Shown one piece after another: positions 1 through 7,883 of a stretch of DNA of 64,000 bases. A program made the position numbers and the translations under genes. The stretch spans positions 1 to 64,000 of the forward strand of contig JAZRPW010000023.1 of NCBI GenBank assembly GCA_045649405.1. Direction: 5' to 3'. Within the stretch, counting starts at the first letter, position 1, and the number at the start of each line of letters is the position of its first letter. Below the pieces are notes generated by a model, which saw only the letters and a program-made list of their open reading frames with translations, searched no databases and had not been told where the DNA came from. The DNA is from RUG11462 sp045649405 (lineage in GTDB: Bacteria > Bacillota > Clostridia > Oscillospirales > Acutalibacteraceae).

Positions 1-57
1 GGGGGGGCACACGATGTGTGGGCCTTGGGGGGGCACCCACACATTGTCACCCCTACT
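1..57. repeat. G-rich intergenic repeat remnant at window edge
   Basis: The first bases are G-runs with short inverted arms (CACAC at 8-12, GTGTG at 16-20) and end in CCCCTAC at 50-56. The same CCCTAC end closes hairpin units near 35.88, 52.15 and 52.23 kb, so this is probably the right part of a member of that dispersed family, truncated by the window. It is not a coding sequence. Confidence 0.4.
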
Positions 58-120
58 AAAACTAATGATGTGTTATTTGTCAGCAAAACGAATATTTTTA
101 TTTAAAACAAAGGAGAAAAA

Positions 121-501
121 ATGAAAATTACAAAATGGCAGATGTTTGTCGCTTGGTTGAAACAACGCGATTTGTTAGTATGGTGCTTTTTGGGTGTTCT
201 GCTACTTGCAAGATGGGTTAGTGATGAAACATATGTTTTAGGTTTTATTGCTATTATCATTCAAGCAATTTTAATTTTTCTTTTTCTACGTTATGCAATA
301 AGAGAAGTTTTTCCTAAAGATACTCCAAAAAAGACGATTATAAAGTTTATAATTTATGTTACAATTGTACCGATTGGTGTAGACATTTTAAACTTTGTTT
401 TTTACGATAATTTTATCAATTTATTTGTTATTCTATTGGCTGTTGTAATTGCAATACCGGCAATTGCAAGTTTTATAAAATTAACCCCTAAATCTAAATA
501 A
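121..501 (+). CDS. Small integral membrane protein, unknown function
   Basis: A 126-residue protein with about four hydrophobic segments (roughly residues 18-34, 39-58, 72-92 and 97-118) separated by short basic loops, ending in a Lys-rich tail. It is preceded by AAAGGAG seven bases before the ATG. No catalytic motif or family is recognisable. It lies 32 bp upstream of ddl with no terminator between, so it may be co-transcribed with cell-wall genes. Reality as a gene is well supported by ribosome binding site and spacing; function is unknown. Confidence 0.7.
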   Translation: MKITKWQMFVAWLKQRDLLVWCFLGVLLLARWVSDETYVLGFIAIIIQAILIFLFLRYAIREVFPKDTPKKTIIKFIIYVTIVPIGVDILNFVFYDNFINLFVILLAVVIAIPAIASFIKLTPKSK

Positions 502-533
502 AATTTAACCTTTCAAGAAAGGATTTTGATAAA

Positions 534-1751
534 ATGAAAACTAATGTTGCTGTATTTTTTGGTGGCCGTTCTGTTGAACACGAGGTTGCAGTAATCTCGG
601 CAGTTCAGGCTATGAACTACATAGACACCGAGAAGTATGACATTACACCAATTTACATTTCAAAAACTGGCGAAATGTACACATGTGAGTGTATGACAAA
701 TATTGAAGAGTACCGTGACATTCCTGCTCTTCTTAAAAAAGCGCAAAATGTTACAATGGTGCGTCAAGGCGAAAAGTTCAATTTAATTGAGCTTAAAAAA
801 GGCCTTTTCAAAAAGGTTTTGTGCTCTGTTGACATTGCTTTTCCAATTGTTCATGGTACTAACTGTGAAGATGGTTCTTTGGTTGGTTGGTTTGAACTTT
901 TAGGTATTCCTTATGTTTCTTGTGATGTGCTTTCAGCATCGGTTGGTATGGACAAAGCAGTTTGCAAATACATTTTGCAAAAAGCAGGTGTGCCTGTGCT
1001 TGACTGTGTTGAGTTTTATTCAAAAGAATATGTTGCGCAAAAAACTAAAATCTTAAAAGAAATTGAAGAAAAGTTTTCATACCCTGTAATTGTTAAACCT
1101 GCAAACCTTGGCTCTTCTGTTGGTATTTCAAAAGCAGACGACCACGATGAGTTGTTAGCATCAATTAAAGATGCAATGAACTACGCTCAAAAAATTATTG
1201 TTGAGCCTGCAGTTGTAAACCTTCGTGAGCTTAACTGTTCGGTTGTTGGCGACACTGATGAGTGCGAAACTTCGGTAATTGAAGAACCAATTATGACAGG
1301 TAAAATTTTATCTTATGAAGATAAATACAAAGGCGGAGAAAAAGGCGCAAAGGGTGCAAAATCATCTGGCACAAAGTCAGCGGGTGGTATGGCTTCACTT
1401 TCTCGTCAAATTCCTGCAAACATTACCAAAAAAATTCAAGCAGACGTTGAAAAATACGCTAAAGAGACTTTCAAAGCGCTCGGTTGCAACGGCGTTGTTA
1501 GAATTGACTTTTTGTTTGATGAAGCAGAGAAAAAGGTTTATGTTAATGAAATCAACACAATTCCTGGCTCACTTTCGTTCTATCTTTGGGAGCCAAAAGG
1601 GGTTAAATACAGCGCGTTGTTAGATAGAATGATTGAACTTGGATTCAAACGCGCAAGAACTAAAGAAAATCTTAAATTCTCTTTTGAAACCAACATTTTA
1701 GAGAACAAAATGTCTTTTGGCTCTAAAGGTTCAAAAGGAAGTAAGATATAA
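534..1751 (+). CDS. ddl: D-alanine--D-alanine ligase
   Basis: ATP-grasp ligase that joins two D-alanines for the peptidoglycan stem peptide, in the cytoplasm. Seen: the N-terminal FFGGRSVEHEVAVISA motif (about 8-23), the ATP-grasp core with VIVKPANLGSSVGISKA (about 185-200), and the metal-binding NEINTIPGSLSFYLW near 336-350. At 405 residues it is longer than usual Ddl. The extra length includes a Gly/Lys/Ser-rich insert around residues 264-282, just after the DKY of the omega-loop region, and a C-terminal tail with repeated GSKGSKGSK. The ATG at 534 follows AAGAAAGGA, a ribosome binding site used repeatedly in this window. Identity is secure; the role of the insert and tail is unknown. Confidence 0.95.
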   Translation: MKTNVAVFFGGRSVEHEVAVISAVQAMNYIDTEKYDITPIYISKTGEMYTCECMTNIEEYRDIPALLKKAQNVTMVRQGEKFNLIELKKGLFKKVLCSVDIAFPIVHGTNCEDGSLVGWFELLGIPYVSCDVLSASVGMDKAVCKYILQKAGVPVLDCVEFYSKEYVAQKTKILKEIEEKFSYPVIVKPANLGSSVGISKADDHDELLASIKDAMNYAQKIIVEPAVVNLRELNCSVVGDTDECETSVIEEPIMTGKILSYEDKYKGGEKGAKGAKSSGTKSAGGMASLSRQIPANITKKIQADVEKYAKETFKALGCNGVVRIDFLFDEAEKKVYVNEINTIPGSLSFYLWEPKGVKYSALLDRMIELGFKRARTKENLKFSFETNILENKMSFGSKGSKGSKI

Positions 1752-1779
1752 AAATTTAAAATTAAAGGAGCAATAAAAA

Positions 1780-2208
1780 ATGGAAAAGAAAACAGGATTT
1801 TTCAAAGCATTCAAAAACTTTTTGTTAGAGGGCGACGCTATCTCTATGGCTGTCGGCGTTATCATTGGTGCTGCCATGAAAGATTTGGTAACATCACTTG
1901 TTGATAATATGTTTAGCCCAATTATCGGTTTGGTTTTAGGTAAAGTTGATTTTTCATCACTTTCAGTAACAATCGGTAGCGCAAGCATCAAATATGGCGC
2001 ATTTATCACAGCACTTATCAACTTTATTTTAATGGCGTTTGTTGTTTTCTTGATTGTTTATCTTATTGATAAAGCAAAAGAAAGCTTCAAAAAATTATCA
2101 AAGAAAGAAGAAGTGGAAGAAGCTCCAACAACAAAGGTTTGTCCTTACTGCAAATCTGAAGTTGATGTAGAGGCAACAAAATGTCCACATTGTACTTCTG
2201 ACATCTAA
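1780..2208 (+). CDS. mscL: Large-conductance mechanosensitive channel with C-terminal zinc ribbon
   Basis: MscL-type osmotic emergency valve in the cytoplasmic membrane. The N-terminal amphipathic helix and first transmembrane helix (GDAISMAVGVIIGAAMKDLV, about 19-38) match the family, and a second membrane helix spans about 69-95. Unlike standard MscL, which ends in a short helical bundle, this 142-residue protein ends in a double CPxC motif (CPYC near 121 and CPHC near 136), a small zinc-ribbon fold expected to sit in the cytoplasm. The start follows TTAAAGGAGC. It sits between ddl and a DUF2079 protein on the same strand with short gaps. Confidence 0.88.
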   Translation: MEKKTGFFKAFKNFLLEGDAISMAVGVIIGAAMKDLVTSLVDNMFSPIIGLVLGKVDFSSLSVTIGSASIKYGAFITALINFILMAFVVFLIVYLIDKAKESFKKLSKKEEVEEAPTTKVCPYCKSEVDVEATKCPHCTSDI

Positions 2209-2244
2209 TTAATTTTAAAAATTTTTACAAGCGAGGCGAGAAAA

Positions 2245-4095
2245 ATGAAACAAATAAAAAACTTTTTTGAAAAAACTAAAAGGGTTTCAAACAGTGTTGT
2301 TGGCAATTTGTCTGACAGCACAAAGCCTTGGTTTGTTCAAAACATTCTTGCTTCGTTTGTAATTTCGTTTTTCACAATTTCATCACTTTTTATGGTAATT
2401 AGCAAAGACAAATATTTTACTGCCGAATACATAACATCAAAAAGCGTTTTTTCTTTTGTGATTGATATGTTGATAATAATGGCAGTTTTAATGATTTTGT
2501 CAACCTTTGCTTTTAAGCCAAAAAAAGTGTTGTCGGTTTCACTTATTCTCTCGGCAACTTCGTTTTGTTTGGCTTTGCAAAAGGGTGCTGAAAGCAATAT
2601 TTGGCTTAATGTTGGCATAGCGACAATTTGTCTTATTTCTTGCGTTTGGATTTTCAACCGATTTGAAGAACCAATTTTCGAAAAGGGATTTTCTTTTAAA
2701 ACAGTGAAAATCATTGTTGCAGTTTTGTTCTTTGTTTTTACTGTGTATATGTCGTTAATGGGCGTTTGCAGATATTATTCTTTTACATATGACACATTTG
2801 ACTTTGGCATTTTTGCGCAAATGTTTGATTATATGAAAGAAACTGGCGTGCCTAATACCACCGTTGAGCGAAATATGCTTTTGTCACATTTTGCGGTGCA
2901 TTTTTCACCATTTTTTTATTTGTTGTTGCCAGGTTATTATATTTTTTCAACACCTGCTTATCTTTGTGTAATGCAAACTTTGTTTGTGGGTGCAGGTGTG
3001 TTTGTTGTACTCGGCATTGTGAAAACATTGGGCTTTTCACCAAAAATGTCACTTGCAACCTGTGTAATGTATTTGGCTTATCCATCACTCACATTCGGTT
3101 TGTATTTTGACTTCCACGAAAACAAATTTTTAACTTTCTTTGTGCTTTTAACAGTTTATTTTATGCTAAAAAGAAAGTTTGTTCCGTTTTACATTTCGGC
3201 TCTTGTGCTTTGCTCAATTAAAGAAGATGCCGCAATTTATCTTGTGGCAATTGCGCTTTATATGTTGGCAAGTCAGCGCCTTTTAAAACACGGCAGTTTA
3301 ACACTTTTATTGGCAGTTGGTTACTTCTGCTTTGCAATGAGCATTAAACCTGCTTTTGGCACACTTGAAGATATGCAGTTTGTGCATAGATATTCAAATT
3401 ATGCCATTGATAACCAATCAAGTTTAACTAATATCATAAAAACAGTATTTTTGAATTTTGGCTACACAGTTTCGCAAATGTTCACAGCAGAAAAATTTGA
3501 GTTTATTTTGTGGATGTTCTTGCCTGTGTTGTTTATGCCACTACTTAATAAAAAGGTTTCAACACTTTTGCTTCTTACACCAATGGTGTTAATTAACTTG
3601 ATGACAAACTGGGTTTATCAATACCACGTTGATTATCAATACACATTCGGCAATGCAGCGCTTGTAATTGTTTGTAGCATTTTGGCATTAAAAGATATGT
3701 CAGCTAAAAACAAAAAGGTGTTGGTAACAGCTGCCGTAATGGTTAGCATTGCAATGACAATGCCAAGAATGGTTGCAAGAAATAATAGTTACATTAAAGA
3801 TTATTTTGCAGGCAAAGAGAAGTTTAGTCTTTCATCACAGCTTATTGATGAAACACTTGATAAAGACAAGGTAATAGGTGTTGAAGGTATTGTTATGCCA
3901 ATGCTTTATGATTACCCTAATTTGTATCTTGACCCACATTCAGATGAGTTAGCGGCAAAAATTGAATATTTTGTTGCACCTTCTAATGACAAAGAAGACA
4001 TTGCAACAATGGTGCAAAAAGGGTTTAAAAAGATTTGTGATAACGGTCACATTTCAATTTATGAAAATCCTAATTATCAAAAAGTTAAACAATAA
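2245..4095 (+). CDS. DUF2079-type polytopic membrane protein
   Basis: A 616-residue protein with about 11-13 hydrophobic segments and a soluble C-terminal region from about residue 510. The central part (TFDFGIFAQMFDYM, then LLSHFAVHFSPFFYLLLPGYY, about 186-228) is characteristic of the DUF2079 family. These proteins resemble GT-C-fold glycosyltransferases in topology, but no activity is established for this one. The Asp/His-containing extracellular loop region (DFGIF, HFAVHFSP) is the likely functional site by analogy. It begins after AAGCGAGGCGAG and runs with mscL. Family call is good; substrate unknown. Confidence 0.75.
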   Translation: MKQIKNFFEKTKRVSNSVVGNLSDSTKPWFVQNILASFVISFFTISSLFMVISKDKYFTAEYITSKSVFSFVIDMLIIMAVLMILSTFAFKPKKVLSVSLILSATSFCLALQKGAESNIWLNVGIATICLISCVWIFNRFEEPIFEKGFSFKTVKIIVAVLFFVFTVYMSLMGVCRYYSFTYDTFDFGIFAQMFDYMKETGVPNTTVERNMLLSHFAVHFSPFFYLLLPGYYIFSTPAYLCVMQTLFVGAGVFVVLGIVKTLGFSPKMSLATCVMYLAYPSLTFGLYFDFHENKFLTFFVLLTVYFMLKRKFVPFYISALVLCSIKEDAAIYLVAIALYMLASQRLLKHGSLTLLLAVGYFCFAMSIKPAFGTLEDMQFVHRYSNYAIDNQSSLTNIIKTVFLNFGYTVSQMFTAEKFEFILWMFLPVLFMPLLNKKVSTLLLLTPMVLINLMTNWVYQYHVDYQYTFGNAALVIVCSILALKDMSAKNKKVLVTAAVMVSIAMTMPRMVARNNSYIKDYFAGKEKFSLSSQLIDETLDKDKVIGVEGIVMPMLYDYPNLYLDPHSDELAAKIEYFVAPSNDKEDIATMVQKGFKKICDNGHISIYENPNYQKVKQ

Positions 4096-4100
4096 TTTTA

Positions 4101-4129
4101 TTGATTATTTACAAGTTTTATGATATAAT
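4101..4129 (+). promoter_or_regulatory. Promoter, TTGATT-17-TATAAT with extended -10
   Basis: -35 TTGATT at 4101-4106, 17 bp spacer, TATAAT at 4124-4129 with a TG one base upstream. It lies immediately after the DUF2079 gene and about 40 bp before the lipoprotein gene, which it most likely drives. Confidence 0.65.
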
Positions 4130-4169
4130 ATTTTGAACACACATTTTAATTTTGTTTTGGGGTGAGAAA

Positions 4170-5735
4170 ATGAAAAAGATTTTAACGCTTGTTTTGTCAG
4201 TTGTTTTGTGTTTTTCATTTGTTGCTTGCTCACAAGAGTCTGAAATAACCCCTGACACAACAGTTACAACTCTTTCTCAAGAGCAGGTACTTACAACCCA
4301 AAAAAAGGTTGAAAAAAGAAAACAAATTGCACTTTATTTCAGCTTTTCTGACAGTTTGAATCCGTACGCCGCAACAACAGCGGGCAACAGAGCAGTTTGT
4401 TCACTTTTGTTTGACCCACTTGTTAAGTTAGACGGCAATCTAAACCCGCAAAACGTGGTTGCGAGTGATGTTTTTCAAAACGGCAAAACAATTACAATTG
4501 CACTTAACTCTTATCAATTTTCTGATGGTAGTTATGTGAGCGCTGAAGATGTTGTTTATTCAATTGAACTTTTGAAAAAAAGTGAAAACACCGAATACAC
4601 CGGCGCGTTAGAAAACGTTGAAAGTTATACTGCAACTGCCGGCAAGGTTGTTTTGACATTAAAGCGTGATGATAGAAATGCCGTTCGTTTGCTTGATTTT
4701 CCTGTTGTGAAAAAAGGAACTGCAAACAAAACCAATGATGATGGAAAACCAATTCCGCCAGTCGGCTCTGGAAGATATGTTTTTGTTGATAACAAAGGCG
4801 AGTTTTCATTAACAGGAAATGAGCATTACTTTGGCGGTAAACCTAAAAAAGATATTACTCTTCAAAACGTGCCTGATTATGAAGCGTTGGAATTTTTAAT
4901 TCGCTCTGAAGAAATTGATGTTTATTATAGCGGATTTGATTTGAAAGAAATGCCACAAATTAACGGCACAACTAAAAATGTTAATTTAACAAATTTGGTG
5001 TTTGTGGGCGTCAATCAAACCAGAAGCAAACTTAATGATAAGAATGTCAGAAAAGCGTTGTCGCTTGCGGTTGACCGTTTAGATGTAGCAGAAAAATGTT
5101 ACTATTCATTGTCGGTGCCGGCATTGTCACTTTTTAATGATAAAAATGAAATTACCAAAAACGAAGGCAGCATTTTTAACCTTGAAGACAATGTTGTTTT
5201 GGCTCTTGAATATTTGAAAAAAAGCGGTTATAGTAATATTAACAACGAAGGTTATTATGAAAATAAAAGCGGTGAAAAAATTGAACTTTCATTGCTTTAT
5301 AATATGGATAACAACACACAAACAATGGTTGCTTCAACACTCACTAAAAACTTTAAAGCAAGCGGGCTTAACGTTAAAAGTTTTGGTGTGAGCGCAAATG
5401 AGTATAAAAACGCTGTTAAAGATGGCGACTATGATTTGTATGTTGGCGAGGTAAAGTTAACAAAAAGTTTTGATTACACCAATTTGTTAACAACCAAAAA
5501 TGTTTTGGCAGGTTCTACTGATAAAAAAGCAACAGATTTCTTATCTGTTTATAAAAAATATATGGCAAGCAAGGTTGAAGTAAAAGAAATGCTTGAAAGT
5601 TTTGAAAATGACAGTCCGTTCATTCCACTTGTTTTTAGACTTGCAACGGTAAGTTATTCGCAAAGACTTTCAGGAGAACTCATTTCAACAATTAGCGACC
5701 CATATTCAAACATTGAAAAATTATATTTAAGATAA
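4170..5735 (+). CDS. Extracellular solute-binding lipoprotein, family 5 (peptide/nickel type)
   Basis: A 521-residue lipoprotein with signal peptide and lipobox at residues 17-20 (FVAC, lipidated Cys20). It has the layout of family 5 (OppA/DppA-like) binding proteins: an N-terminal LNPYAAT segment, VCSLLFDPLV, YVSAEDVVYSIELL and a central NVRKALSLAVDR motif. These usually capture oligopeptides or nickel complexes outside the cell for an ABC importer. No permease or ATPase genes lie next to it, so it is an orphan here and may serve a distant transporter or act as a sensor. The frame opens earlier at a TTG (4152), but ATG 4170 preceded by GGGGTGAG and followed directly by a signal peptide is the better start. 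Confidence 0.8.
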   Translation: MKKILTLVLSVVLCFSFVACSQESEITPDTTVTTLSQEQVLTTQKKVEKRKQIALYFSFSDSLNPYAATTAGNRAVCSLLFDPLVKLDGNLNPQNVVASDVFQNGKTITIALNSYQFSDGSYVSAEDVVYSIELLKKSENTEYTGALENVESYTATAGKVVLTLKRDDRNAVRLLDFPVVKKGTANKTNDDGKPIPPVGSGRYVFVDNKGEFSLTGNEHYFGGKPKKDITLQNVPDYEALEFLIRSEEIDVYYSGFDLKEMPQINGTTKNVNLTNLVFVGVNQTRSKLNDKNVRKALSLAVDRLDVAEKCYYSLSVPALSLFNDKNEITKNEGSIFNLEDNVVLALEYLKKSGYSNINNEGYYENKSGEKIELSLLYNMDNNTQTMVASTLTKNFKASGLNVKSFGVSANEYKNAVKDGDYDLYVGEVKLTKSFDYTNLLTTKNVLAGSTDKKATDFLSVYKKYMASKVEVKEMLESFENDSPFIPLVFRLATVSYSQRLSGELISTISDPYSNIEKLYLR

Positions 5736-5759
5736 AATCACACGAAAGGAAGAGTGAAT

Positions 5760-6113
5760 ATGATTAATTTTGAAACAAGATACGGCAAAGTTATTATTGA
5801 AAATGAATTTTTTGCAGAGTTTATTGGTAACGCAGTAACTTCTTGTTACGGTGTTGCAGGTATGGTTGCAAAAGGTACACAAAAGGTTCGTAATTTGATT
5901 TCTAAAAAACAGTACAATGACACAGGCATTGTTGTTACAGGTAACATTGATAAAATCAATGTTGATTTGTACATTACTGTTATGTATGGTGTAAATATTA
6001 ATGCTATTTCAAACAGCATTGTTCATAAAGTTAAATATTCTGTTGAAGAAGCTACTGGAATTGAGGTAAACAAAGTTACAGTTCATATTGACGGAATGCA
6101 TATTGATGATTAA
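5760..6113 (+). CDS. Asp23/Gls24 family envelope stress protein
   Basis: A 117-residue protein of the Asp23/Gls24 (YloU) family, small alpha/beta proteins linked to envelope stress. Seen: YGKVIIENEFFAEFIGNAV near the start and a C-terminal VTVHIDGMHID strand typical of the family. It is directly followed by a YloV-like gene and then recG, the conserved Firmicutes order. A GTG at 5754 is possible, but the ATG at 5760 has AAAGGA at a proper distance and is preferred. Confidence 0.9.
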   Translation: MINFETRYGKVIIENEFFAEFIGNAVTSCYGVAGMVAKGTQKVRNLISKKQYNDTGIVVTGNIDKINVDLYITVMYGVNINAISNSIVHKVKYSVEEATGIEVNKVTVHIDGMHIDD

Positions 6114-6153
6114 TTTTAAAAATTAATTATCTATGAAAGGAATGATTTATAAA

Positions 6154-7824
6154 GTGATTACTGGTGAAATTTTAAAACAAGCCGTAATTTCAGGCGCTAA
6201 TAATATTTCAAATAATCGCGTTCAAGTCGATGAGCTTAATGTTTTCCCTGTGCCAGATGGTGATACAGGTACTAATATGTCGCTCACAATCGGCAACGCG
6301 GCTAAAGAACTTAATGTTTGTGATGAAACATCTGTTGGCGATATCGCAAAAACAACTGCAGGCGCACTTCTTCGTGGTGCTCGTGGTAACTCAGGTGTAA
6401 TTTTGTCACTCATTTTCAGAGGTCTTTCAAAAGGCTTTAAAGACCTTGAAACTGCTGATGGCGCAGACCTTGTTGAAGCATTCAAACAAGGTACAAAATC
6501 TGCTTACGGCGCAGTTATGAAACCAACTGAAGGTACAATTTTGACAGTTGTGCGTGAAGCTGGTGAAGCGGCAGAAAAAGCTGTTAAAGATGGCAAAACT
6601 GACTTCGTTGAAGTTTTTGAAATTGCAGTTGAAGGTGCAAAAGAAGCGCTTGCAAAAACACCTGAAATTTTGCCTGTTCTTAAAAAAGCAGGCGTTGTTG
6701 ACGCAGGTGGTGCAGGTCTTGTAAAAATCTTTGAAGGTATGCTTCAAGTGTTCAAAACAGGTGAAATTGTGGCTTCTGATAACGCGGCAAACACTTCTGC
6801 AAACATCGAAAAAACTGCAACAAATGCTGCTGCAGAATGGGAAGGCGAAATTACCTTTACTTACTGCACAGAGTTCATTGTTAAAAAACAAGCAGACATT
6901 TCTGCTGATGCAAATAAACTTCGTGCTTATCTTGAAACAATCGGCGACTGCGTTGTTGTTGTAGATGACGAAGAAATTATTAAAGTTCACGTTCATACTG
7001 ATAACCCTGGCAAGGCGCTTCAAAAGGGTTTAGAAAACGGTTCTCTTATCAATATGAAAATTGAAAATATGCGTGAGCAACACGAACAAGCAAAACGTGA
7101 AGCAAAAATTGAGTCAACAGTTCAATCTGATGACAATGGCGCTTACACACCTGTTAAACCAGAAAATGATTATGGTTTTGTTGCAATCGCAGCGGGTGAT
7201 GGCATTCAAAGTTTGTTTACTGACCTTGGTGCAGACCAAATTGTATCAGGCGGTCAAACAATGAACCCTTCAACTGACGACATTTTGCGTGCAGTTGAAC
7301 TTACACCTGCAAAAACAGTTTTCGTTTTGCCAAATAACAAAAACATTATTATGGCGGCTGAACAAACTGTTCGTTTGGCAACAAGAAAGGTTGTTGTTTT
7401 GCAAACAAGGTCAATTCCAATGGGTATTTCTGCAATGCTTATGTTTGACCCAGATGCAGATGCCGACACAAATGCAAACACAATGCAAGCAGCGGCTGAC
7501 GCAGTTGGTACTGGTAGCATCACATTTGCTGCAAGAGACTCTGATTATGAAGGCCACAAAATCAAACAAGGCGAAATTTTAGCGCTTGCTAACGGCAAAC
7601 TTTCATTTGTTGAGCAAGATGTTGAAAAAGCCGTTGTTAAACTTACAAAATCACTTTTCAAAAAGGAAAGCCAATTTGTAACTTTGATTTATGGTGAAGA
7701 TGTGTCTGAAGAAGACGCAATGAAAACAAAAACTGCTTTGGAAGCAAAATTACCTGCTGATGCAGAAGTAACTTTGATTCCTGGTGGTCAACCGGTATAT
7801 TACTATATCATTTCAGTTGAATAA
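6154..7824 (+). CDS. yloV: DAK2/DegV-partner kinase-like protein (YloV / FakA family)
   Basis: Cytoplasmic protein of the YloV/FakA family, the ATP-binding subunit that phosphorylates fatty acids bound to DegV/FakB proteins. The N-terminal DAK2 (dihydroxyacetone-kinase-like) domain shows NVFPVPDGDTGTNMSL near residue 28 and GARGNSGVILSLIFRG near 80, the nucleotide and metal loops. A middle domain with HVHTDNPG near 285 and a C-terminal DAK1-like domain (from about 340) follow. About 556 residues from the GTG at 6154, close to family length. An in-frame ATG at 6133 exists, but the AAAGGA at 6136-6141 fits the GTG, and the protein then starts near the conserved N-terminus of relatives. No FakB is encoded nearby. 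Confidence 0.88.
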   Translation: MITGEILKQAVISGANNISNNRVQVDELNVFPVPDGDTGTNMSLTIGNAAKELNVCDETSVGDIAKTTAGALLRGARGNSGVILSLIFRGLSKGFKDLETADGADLVEAFKQGTKSAYGAVMKPTEGTILTVVREAGEAAEKAVKDGKTDFVEVFEIAVEGAKEALAKTPEILPVLKKAGVVDAGGAGLVKIFEGMLQVFKTGEIVASDNAANTSANIEKTATNAAAEWEGEITFTYCTEFIVKKQADISADANKLRAYLETIGDCVVVVDDEEIIKVHVHTDNPGKALQKGLENGSLINMKIENMREQHEQAKREAKIESTVQSDDNGAYTPVKPENDYGFVAIAAGDGIQSLFTDLGADQIVSGGQTMNPSTDDILRAVELTPAKTVFVLPNNKNIIMAAEQTVRLATRKVVVLQTRSIPMGISAMLMFDPDADADTNANTMQAAADAVGTGSITFAARDSDYEGHKIKQGEILALANGKLSFVEQDVEKAVVKLTKSLFKKESQFVTLIYGEDVSEEDAMKTKTALEAKLPADAEVTLIPGGQPVYYYIISVE

Positions 7825-7829
7825 ATTTT

Positions 7830-7859
7830 AAAGGGCGAAATGATATTTCGCCCTTTTTA
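7830..7859 (+). terminator. Rho-independent terminator after yloV
   Basis: Perfect 11-bp stem AAAGGGCGAAA / TTTCGCCCTTT with a 5-base loop, followed by T's, six bases after the yloV stop. Confidence 0.85.
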
Positions 7860-7883
7860 TGTTTGAAAGGCAGGTGAATTTAT

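Noticed and set aside
6427..7023. Long antisense frame (198 codons) inside yloV
   Set aside because: It lies wholly opposite a well-supported gene, has a Cys/Phe-rich unnatural composition and no ribosome binding site. It results from codon bias of the real gene.
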